Assembly: GCF_017874715.1 (NCBI RefSeq)
Contig: NZ_JAGGLR010000020.1
Location: forward strand, 124,001 to 188,000
Source: Streptomyces iranensis
GTDB taxonomy: Bacteria > Actinomycetota > Actinomycetes > Streptomycetales > Streptomycetaceae
Reading direction: 5' to 3'
Length of the DNA: 64,000 nt
Shown: one piece after another, positions 26,973 through 33,747 of the stretch
How positions within the stretch are numbered: position 1 is the first letter of the stretch
Layout of the letters: each line of letters starts with the position of its first letter
Position numbers and translations under genes: made by a program
The notes under the pieces: model-generated
The model's input: the letters and a program-made list of their open reading frames with translations, nothing else
Told to the model about the DNA's origin: nothing
Database searches by the model: none

Positions 26973-29870
26973 TCAGCGTCGGCCGCGTGAGGCGAAGACC
27001 CACGCGGGGGCCTGTGGATCGGGCAGGCTCGGGGTGTTCAGCACCGCGGCCAGCTCCCCGCGCTGACCGACACTCAGCTTCCGGTAGACGCTCGTGAGAT
27101 GGGTCTCAACGGTCCGTACGGTGACGAACAGCGACTCGGCGATCTCGCGGTTGCCCGCCCCGTGCGAGGCCATCTGGGCCACCTTGCGCTCGGTGCCGGT
27201 GAGCAGGTCCACCGGTGAGGCGGTGATCTCGCGCATCCGGCCGCCCGCGGCGACCAGCCGGTTGCGGGCGTCCCTGGCGAGCGCGAGCGCGCCGCAGCCC
27301 TGGGCGAGGTCGACGGCCGAGCGCAGCCGCTCCCGGGCCTCGCGCGGCCGCCCCGCGTCCAGCAGCGCCCCGCCGAGCAGGAACTCGGCCCGAGCGTGCT
27401 CGGAGCGGGCGGGCGACCCGGAGAAGTGCTCGACCGCCTCGGTGAGCTGGGCGATGCCCTCCTCGCCGGGGGTGGTCACCCCGCGGGCGAGGGCGGCGAG
27501 CCCGAAGGCGCGCGGGGTGCTCCAGCGACGGGCCAGCTCGGCGCCGTGCTCGACCAGGTCCCGCGCCTCGTCCGCCCGCTTCTCCGCCGCGAGCAGACAG
27601 GCCGCCTCGGTCCACCAGGGCAGGAACACCGGGTTGGCGAAGCCGGACTCCTCCAGGGAGGCCCCGCAGTCGAGCAGCAGCCGCAGCGCGGTGGCGCTGT
27701 CGCCGAGCGCCCAGCGGGCTCGGGCGCGGGCCATGAGATACGAGTGGTACTCCATGACGAACCCGTCCAGGTTCGGCCGGGTGACCGCGGCCAGCAGCTC
27801 CTCGGCCCGCTCCGGTTCGCCCCGGTCGATCAGGATCGTCGCGAGCGCGGTCTGCGGCATGGTCACGTTGGCGCTCCAGCGCTCCTCACCGATGATCTCC
27901 ACGGCGGTCTGGGCGTCGGCGAGGGCGTCGGGGATGGCGCCGGCGCCGTGCAGCAGCAGGGCGCGGTAGGACAGGGTGATCACATACGACCAGACCGCGG
28001 CGTTGTCCTGGCCGTGGCGCAGCGCGTGCTCCAGGGTCTCCACCGCCTCCTCGATCTCGTCGGCCAGGCCGAGGGTGAACGCGGAGAACAGCAGCGACCA
28101 GTTGTCGAGCCGGTCCGTGGAGCTCAGCGCGCGGCGGGCCTGCCCCACCGCCCGCTGTACCGAGCGGCCCTCCATGGCGGAGAGGACCGTCATCATGGCG
28201 AGCATCTGGCGCTGGGCGGGGGTGTCCCCGGCGGGTTCGGGGATGCGTGTGAAGCGCTCCCGGACCGTGTGGATCGTGGCCTTCTCGTCGGATCCGCTGA
28301 TCAGCAGCGTCGATTGGACGAGGGTGCGCAGCTCGCGGTCGCGCGGATCGGGGTCGGGCCCCAGCTCGGCCTCGAGCTCGTCGAGCACCTCGCTGAGCAC
28401 CCGCACGGCGGCCGGTGACTGCTGGACGGTGAGGCAGGTGAGGCCGAACTGCACGGCGATGGGCGCCTTGGTGCGGATGTCCGTGACCAGCGTGAGCGCC
28501 CGCTTGAGCAGGCGGATGGCCTCGGCGGGATTGATCTCCGCGAGCGCCTTGGCGAGCGGCACATGCGCCGACAGGCTGTCCGGCTCCGCCTCCAGGACCC
28601 GGTAGAGATAGCGGGCCGCGGCCTCCGGGGCGCCGCGGTGTTCGGCCTGGGTGGCGGCCTCCCGGAGCACCCAGCCCATCCACGGCTGGGGGGTGCCGGG
28701 CACCAGCAGCACCTGGTTGGCGACCTCCTCGGCGGGCCGTCCGGCGTCGCTCAGCAGCAGGGCCGCCCTGGCGCGCAGCTCGGCCAGCCGCTCCTCCCCG
28801 GCGGCCTCCAGCACCGCCGAGCGCACCACGTCATGGGCCAGGTCCGCCCGGTCCGGCGCCATCACATCGGCCTCGCGCAGCTGCTCCACGGCCTCCGGGA
28901 CGCGGGCGGCGGGCACTCCGGCCAGCGCCCCGATGTGCTCCGCCTCCTCCTCGCCGAGCACCGCGATAGCGGTGGCCACGTCCCGGACCCAGTCGGGCCG
29001 GGCATCGAAGAGCGCGCGCACGGACAGGGCGACCACGTAGCTCCCGACCTCGGCGATCTCGCGGATGCCGGTCTCGTCGGGCGCCACGCCCTTGGCCCGC
29101 AGCTCGCGCAGCAGCCGGGTGACGGTCAGCGGGTTGCCGCCGCAGACGGCGGCGGCGCGCTCGGCGAAGGAGGGCGCGACGGGGGCGGCGAAGACCTGGA
29201 GGGCCATTTCGGCCACTTCGGCGTCGGTCAGCGGGTCGAGGCGGATCACCGCGGAGCGCGGCTGGGCGAGGATGTCCGCCAGGGCCGCGGGGGCGACCGG
29301 TTCCTCCTCGCTGCGCTGGGCGAGTACCACCAGCAGTGGCAGCTGGTCGGCCCGGCGCAGCAGGAAGTCGATCCAGCGCAGGGAGCGCTCGTCGCACCAG
29401 TGCACATCGTCCAGGACGAGCACGAGGGGGGCCTGGGTCATCAGGTTGGCGGCGAGCCAGTACAGGCCGTGCAGCACCGGGTAGACGCTGGCGGCCGTGG
29501 GCGGCCCCTCCTCGCCGGGGCGGGGGCTGAGCGCGGGGAGGGCGCGGCGGGCGCTGCCGCGCAGCAGCGGGGAGTCCTGGGCGTCCTCGGCCGAGAGCCC
29601 GAGGCTTCCGAAGAGGGCGCGTACGCCGCCGTATCCGGCGCCGGCCACCACTTCACCGCAGGCGCCGTGGAGCACGGTCATCTTCCGGCAGGCGTCGCCG
29701 TCGAGGAAGGCGCGCAGCAGGCTGGTCTTGCCGATTCCGGCCGGACCGGACAGGACCACCAGACCGGAGCGGGCGCTGTGGGCGGCCTCCGCGTGGGCGG
29801 TCAGCGCGGCGAGTTCGGCGGCGCGCCCGACCAGCGCGCCGGGTAAACCGGAATCCGTTTTCCGGTCCAC
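26973..29870 (-). CDS. LAL-type LuxR regulator 3 (first gene of the LAL operon)
   Basis: About 965 aa. It has an intact Walker A, GPAGIGKT at 42-49, and Walker B LVLVLDDVHWCD. A long TPR-like helical region and a LuxR HTH near the C-terminus (LTGTERKVAQMASHGAGNREIAESLFVTVRTVETHLTSVY) follow. GGGAGG stands before two adjacent GTG codons; the second (29870) has the better 7-base spacing, and a TTG at 29885 is a weaker option. Codon 9 is TTA (29844-29846), which makes the first gene of the operon a likely bldA checkpoint. The upstream region holds the CGATC repeat array. Confidence 0.9.
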   Translation of the reverse strand: MDRKTDSGLPGALVGRAAELAALTAHAEAAHSARSGLVVLSGPAGIGKTSLLRAFLDGDACRKMTVLHGACGEVVAGAGYGGVRALFGSLGLSAEDAQDSPLLRGSARRALPALSPRPGEEGPPTAASVYPVLHGLYWLAANLMTQAPLVLVLDDVHWCDERSLRWIDFLLRRADQLPLLVVLAQRSEEEPVAPAALADILAQPRSAVIRLDPLTDAEVAEMALQVFAAPVAPSFAERAAAVCGGNPLTVTRLLRELRAKGVAPDETGIREIAEVGSYVVALSVRALFDARPDWVRDVATAIAVLGEEEAEHIGALAGVPAARVPEAVEQLREADVMAPDRADLAHDVVRSAVLEAAGEERLAELRARAALLLSDAGRPAEEVANQVLLVPGTPQPWMGWVLREAATQAEHRGAPEAAARYLYRVLEAEPDSLSAHVPLAKALAEINPAEAIRLLKRALTLVTDIRTKAPIAVQFGLTCLTVQQSPAAVRVLSEVLDELEAELGPDPDPRDRELRTLVQSTLLISGSDEKATIHTVRERFTRIPEPAGDTPAQRQMLAMMTVLSAMEGRSVQRAVGQARRALSSTDRLDNWSLLFSAFTLGLADEIEEAVETLEHALRHGQDNAAVWSYVITLSYRALLLHGAGAIPDALADAQTAVEIIGEERWSANVTMPQTALATILIDRGEPERAEELLAAVTRPNLDGFVMEYHSYLMARARARWALGDSATALRLLLDCGASLEESGFANPVFLPWWTEAACLLAAEKRADEARDLVEHGAELARRWSTPRAFGLAALARGVTTPGEEGIAQLTEAVEHFSGSPARSEHARAEFLLGGALLDAGRPREARERLRSAVDLAQGCGALALARDARNRLVAAGGRMREITASPVDLLTGTERKVAQMASHGAGNREIAESLFVTVRTVETHLTSVYRKLSVGQRGELAAVLNTPSLPDPQAPAWVFASRGRR

Positions 29871-29927
29871 CACGCAGCCTCCCAAGCCACAAAATGCGAA
29901 GAATTTCGGAAAAGTGTGCTGCCGCCG

Positions 29928-30059
29928 CGATCAGCAGGCTACACGAGCGTAATGACGACGATCAATCTCGATCAGTCGTCAGACAATCCCGATCGGTCAT
30001 CACGTCGGAGTCCGATCGGTGAAGTCCGGACCCCGATCCGTCGGGCCCGGAAAGCGATC
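29928..30059. promoter_or_regulatory. Helically phased array of seven CGATC repeats
   Basis: CGATC begins at 29928, 29959, 29969, 29990, 30013, 30034 and 30055, all in the same orientation. The gaps are 31, 10, 21, 23, 21 and 21 bp, close to whole multiples of the 10.5-bp helical turn. Five of the seven fit CGATCRG. The array lies 58-190 bp upstream of the first LAL gene, where direct-repeat operators of MalT-like regulators would be expected. The rest of the 29871-30183 gap holds no gene. Confidence 0.65.
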
Positions 30060-30183
30060 AGCGAGGCCCGGAGGCGGAAGGCGTGGTGAGGGCGTTCACC
30101 ATTCCGTCTCCGGGCCGTTCGGTATCACTGTGTGGGTACGAGGCGTGAAGTCGTCTATGGCATCTCCCTTCGTCGGCAAACGA

Positions 30184-30687
30184 TCACGGGGTCGTTCGGG
30201 CCTCTTCCAGGGCGGCCTCCAGGGCGATGGCAGGCGGGTGGAGCTCGAACCAGACGACCTTGCCCGCCGCCGTGCAGGTGGATCCCCAGCAGCGGGAGAG
30301 CAGATCCAGCAGGTGGAGTCCGCGCCCGCCCTCGTCATCCCCGCACGCCCGGCGCACCTGGGGCTGCCCGGGGTCCTCGTCCGCCACCTCGCAGCGGAAG
30401 GCGCGGTCGACGGAGCACAGGGAGAGCGTCAGGCGGATCGGTCCGCCCGCGTGCCGCAAAGCATTGGTGACCAGCTCGCTGACGAGCAGCTCCGCGTCAT
30501 CGGCGAAGTCCTGCAGCGTCCACGCCGACAGCTGGGCGAGCGCCAGCCGCCGGGCCGTCGGCACCGAGGACGGCTCGGAGGGGAGCAGCCAGGACGTCCC
30601 GCCGCTGGTGGCGGGAGGCGCCGTGTCGGGGCGGCGCTCGGTGCTCATCGGGGAGCCGTTCGTGAAGGTGAGGGTGGCGGCGTTCAT
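30184..30687 (-). CDS. RsbW-like ATP-binding protein (anti-sigma factor family)
   Basis: 167 aa HATPase_c protein. The N-box is in LLVSELVTNALRHAGG and the G-box in DDEGGRGLHLLDLLS. Stand-alone proteins of this type in Streptomyces resemble anti-sigma serine kinases, though most lack proven partners. It starts at the ATG that overlaps the stop of the DUF5999 gene (ATGA), so the pair is translationally coupled. An internal ATG (30648) is possible but less supported. No sigma factor or anti-anti-sigma gene is adjacent. Confidence 0.85.
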   Translation of the reverse strand: MNAATLTFTNGSPMSTERRPDTAPPATSGGTSWLLPSEPSSVPTARRLALAQLSAWTLQDFADDAELLVSELVTNALRHAGGPIRLTLSLCSVDRAFRCEVADEDPGQPQVRRACGDDEGGRGLHLLDLLSRCWGSTCTAAGKVVWFELHPPAIALEAALEEARTTP

Positions 30688-30878
30688 GCTGAGGGGTCGG
30701 GGCTGGTCCGGGGGGCGGGGATGGCGCGCCCGTCGGGAAGGATTTCACCCGTGTCCGCGAAGATCACCACTCCGTTGCAGAGCAGGCTCCATCCCTGCTC
30801 CGGGTGGGAGGCCACCGGCCGCGCCGAATCGTGATCCGGTGCGTCGGCGGGAGGACATTGGGGTTGATGGAGGCACAT
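30684..30878 (-). CDS. DUF5999 small protein
   Basis: 64 aa, too short for most gene callers. It starts MCLHQPQCPPADAPDHDSAR and contains HPEQGWSLLCNGVV, then DTGEILPDG, the pattern of the DUF5999 family, which is widespread in Streptomyces. Its function is unknown. The three cysteines, two of them in the N-terminal CxxxxxC spacing, could bind metal, but that is only a guess. The frame remains open far upstream, but this ATG begins the conserved segment. It overlaps the RsbW-like gene by four bases. Confidence 0.8.
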   Translation of the reverse strand: MCLHQPQCPPADAPDHDSARPVASHPEQGWSLLCNGVVIFADTGEILPDGRAIPAPRTSPDPSA

Positions 30879-30963
30879 GGTCCGAACCTTCGATCTTCCG
30901 CCATAGGAGGCGGCGGAACTCACCGAGGCCACCATCCTGGTCGGGCGCGGCCAGACGCGGCGA

Positions 30964-30977
30964 GGGGAGATATCCCC
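30964..30977. promoter_or_regulatory. Inverted repeat between divergent DUF5999 and LuxR genes
   Basis: GGGGA-GATA-TCCCC, five-base arms around four bases. It lies in the 295-bp gap between the DUF5999 gene and the ATPase-LuxR regulator; nothing else was recognised in that gap. It resembles the GGGA/TCCC operators of PAS-LuxR proteins, but the spacing is two bases longer than the published consensus. Confidence 0.3.
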
Positions 30978-31173
30978 GCATCGGTACCTGTCCCGCTCCC
31001 TCCCCGCCGGGGTGGTCACGGACGGGCGGCCACCATTCACCCTCGGTGCACTCCCGCCCTGCGCCCGCCCGGGGTGTGTGCGGCCGCCCCCGCCCCGGGC
31101 ATAGCCTGGAAACAGGGCTTCGGGCCCGTGCGGGCACAGGGTCCCGCCCGCCCGAGGCCGGTGCGAGGCATCG

Positions 31174-33549
31174 ATGGGTGCGGTGGCGACAGGCACCCCG
31201 ACCGGGCGGCAGACAGTCAGGCTGCCGGCCGAGGTGACAAGTTTCGTGGGACGTCGGCATGAGGCGGCCGAGGTCAAGCGGATGCTGTCCGCGTCCCGCC
31301 TGGTCACCCTGACCGGGGTCGGCGGGGTCGGGAAGACCCGGCTGGCGCTGCGGGTCGCGGACGAGGCGCGCCGGGCCTTCCCCGACGGGGTCTGGCTGGC
31401 AGAGCTCGCCGACCTGGACAACCCCACGTTGCTCGCCCAGGGCGTCACCGAGGCGCTGGAGATACGCGACCACTCCTCCCGCCCGGCGATGGACATCCTC
31501 GTCGACCATCTGCGGGACCGGCAGGCCCTGATCGTCCTCGACAACTGCGAACACCTGCTGGAGGAGTGCGCCCGGCTCGCCGACCGGCTGCTGCGCGCGG
31601 CCCCCCGGCTGCGGCTCTTGACCACCAGCCGGCAGGCGCTGGGCACCGCCGGTGAGCAGAGCCTGGCCGTCCCCACCCTGGGGCTGCCGGACCCCGAGGG
31701 GCCACGGCCCTCCCTCGCGACGCTCGCACGGTGCGACGCGATACGGCTGTTCGTCGAGCGGGCCGCGGCCATCGTGCCCGGATTCCAGCTCGACGAGGAC
31801 AACCGGGACGCGGTCGAGCTGATCTGCCGCCGGCTGGACGGCATCCCGCTGGGCATCGAGCTCGCGGTCGTACGGCTGCGCGCCCTGTCCGTGCAGCAGC
31901 TGCTGGACCGGCTGGACGACCGGTTCCGGCTGCTCACCACCGGCTCCCGGACGGTCCTTCCCCGCCATCAGACGCTGCGGGCCCTGATCGACTGGAGCTA
32001 TGAGCTGTGCACCGAGCGGGAGCGGCTGCTGTGGGCCCGGACCTCGGTGTTCGCCGGAAGCCTGGACCTGGAGGCGGCCGAGGCGGTCTGCTCGGGCGAG
32101 GGCATCGGCCGCGAGGAGACCCTGGACCTGGTGGCCGAGCTGGTGGACAAGTCGGTGCTGCTCAGGGAGGAGCACCGGACGTCGGTGCGCTACCGGATGC
32201 TGGACACGCTGCGCGAGTACGGCCATGAGCGGCTGGCCGCCTCCGGGGAGGAGGCCGTACGGCTGCGGCGCCACCGCGACTACTACCGCGGCCTCGCCGC
32301 GGACGCGCGGGCGGCGCTCTTCGGACCCGCCCAGGTGCAGTGGTTCACCCGGCTCCACCTGGAGCACGCCAATCTGCGCACCGCCCTGGAGAGCTGCCTG
32401 GCCGAGCCCGAACAGACCGTATGCGGACTCGACATGGCCGCCGACCTGCTCTACCACTGGATCACCAGCTACTACCTCGGCGAAGGCCGCCGCTGGCTGG
32501 ACCAGGCGCTGGTGCTGTGCACCGAACCCGACGGGTCGCGGGCGCGGGCCCTGTGGACCAACAGCTGGCTGGCCGTCATCCAGTCCGACACCGACGCCGC
32601 CGCGGCCATGCTCGAGGAGAGCCGGTCCATCGGCACCCGGCTGGGCCTGGAGCCGGTGCTCGCCTACGCCGCGCTCTACTCCGGCATGGTCGCCATGTAC
32701 CGGGGCGAGACCCGGTCCGCGATCGCGCTCTACGAGGAGGCCGTGGCCCGCCATCGCGCGACCGGCGATCCGGTGGGGCTGGCCCTGGCGCTCATCCGGC
32801 TCTCGCTCGCCCACTCCTTCATCGGCGACTCGCCGCGCGCGATCGCCCTGGGCGAGGAGTCGTTGGAGGTGTGCGACGCGTACGGGGAGGGCTGGCACCG
32901 GGCCTACACGATGATGGCGCTCGGCGTGGATGTCTGGCGCCAGGGCGACACCGCGAGAGCCGCCGCTCTGGAGAGGGAGAGCCTCACGTTCAACCGCTCG
33001 CTGGACGATCCGCTGGGCGTCGGGGTCAACCTCGAGGTGCTGGCCTGGATCGCGGCCACCGAACAGGACCACTCGCGGGCGGCCAGGCTGCTCGGCGCCC
33101 TGGGGACCCTCTGGCACGCCATCGGCGCCCCGCTGTCCGGCTACGGGCACCTGGTCCACTACCACGAGGAGTGCGAGGCCGCGGTGCGGCGGGCCCTGGG
33201 CAAACCGGCCTTCAACACGGCGTGCAAACAGGGCGCCCGGCTCTCCTACACCGAGGCGCTGGGGTACGCGCTGGAGGACGAACTGCCCAGCGGGGAGACG
33301 TCGGCGGGCGGGCGGCCGTCGCCGCTGACACCCCGGGAGTCCGAAATCGCGCGGCTGGTCGCGCAGGGGCTCAGCAACAAGGAGATCGCCTCGTCCCTGG
33401 TCATCGCCCAGCGCACGGCCGAGGGCCATATTGAGCACATTTTGAGCAAGCTGGGTTTCACCTCGCGTGCGCAGGTGGCGGTCTGGGTAGCGGAACAGCA
33501 CCGCACCACCGAGGCCGATGGCGAACGCCCGCCGGAGGATACGGTCTGA
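31174..33549 (+). CDS. ATPase-TPR-LuxR regulator
   Basis: 791 aa. The N-terminal NB-ARC-like P-loop ATPase has Walker A GVGGVGKT at 48-55 and Walker B ALIVLDNCEHLL. A winged-helix-like segment with LRALIDWSYELC, tetratricopeptide-like repeats at about 400-680, and a C-terminal LuxR HTH at about 720-775 (LTPRESEIARLVAQGLSNKEIASSL) follow. This is a different subfamily from the three LAL proteins on the other strand: the P-loop is of STAND type and intact. Targets are unknown. No strong ribosome-binding site is seen before the ATG. Confidence 0.88.
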   Translation: MGAVATGTPTGRQTVRLPAEVTSFVGRRHEAAEVKRMLSASRLVTLTGVGGVGKTRLALRVADEARRAFPDGVWLAELADLDNPTLLAQGVTEALEIRDHSSRPAMDILVDHLRDRQALIVLDNCEHLLEECARLADRLLRAAPRLRLLTTSRQALGTAGEQSLAVPTLGLPDPEGPRPSLATLARCDAIRLFVERAAAIVPGFQLDEDNRDAVELICRRLDGIPLGIELAVVRLRALSVQQLLDRLDDRFRLLTTGSRTVLPRHQTLRALIDWSYELCTERERLLWARTSVFAGSLDLEAAEAVCSGEGIGREETLDLVAELVDKSVLLREEHRTSVRYRMLDTLREYGHERLAASGEEAVRLRRHRDYYRGLAADARAALFGPAQVQWFTRLHLEHANLRTALESCLAEPEQTVCGLDMAADLLYHWITSYYLGEGRRWLDQALVLCTEPDGSRARALWTNSWLAVIQSDTDAAAAMLEESRSIGTRLGLEPVLAYAALYSGMVAMYRGETRSAIALYEEAVARHRATGDPVGLALALIRLSLAHSFIGDSPRAIALGEESLEVCDAYGEGWHRAYTMMALGVDVWRQGDTARAAALERESLTFNRSLDDPLGVGVNLEVLAWIAATEQDHSRAARLLGALGTLWHAIGAPLSGYGHLVHYHEECEAAVRRALGKPAFNTACKQGARLSYTEALGYALEDELPSGETSAGGRPSPLTPRESEIARLVAQGLSNKEIASSLVIAQRTAEGHIEHILSKLGFTSRAQVAVWVAEQHRTTEADGERPPEDTV

Positions 33550-33676
33550 AGGCCGCGCCGACATTCTCAAGGGGCAAGGGGCGGAATTCTATTCGAGACC
33601 GGAGCAGATGTCCCGGAGGTTTTCACAACCCCCACGAAAATCCTCGCCCGCCCCGGCTTCGAGAGATCATGCGTCA

Positions 33677-33693
33677 GGCTCGAGGGACGAGCC
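33677..33693. terminator. Short hairpin between LuxR and aminotransferase genes
   Basis: GGCTCG (33677-33682) pairs with CGAGCC (33688-33693) around AGGGA. It lies in the 198-bp gap after the LuxR gene. It could be a weak terminator or part of the leader of the aminotransferase gene. Nothing else was recognised in that gap apart from the GAGGAGG ribosome-binding site at 33734-33740. Confidence 0.35.
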
Positions 33694-33747
33694 GCAACGG
33701 CCGTGTCAGTGCGTCGACGCGGCTCATGCGACCGAGGAGGTCCCGCC

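Noticed and set aside
30745..33570. 941-codon minus-strand open frame opposite the ATPase-LuxR gene
   Set aside because: Shadow of the plus-strand gene; only the small DUF5999 gene, in a different frame near its end, is real on that strand.
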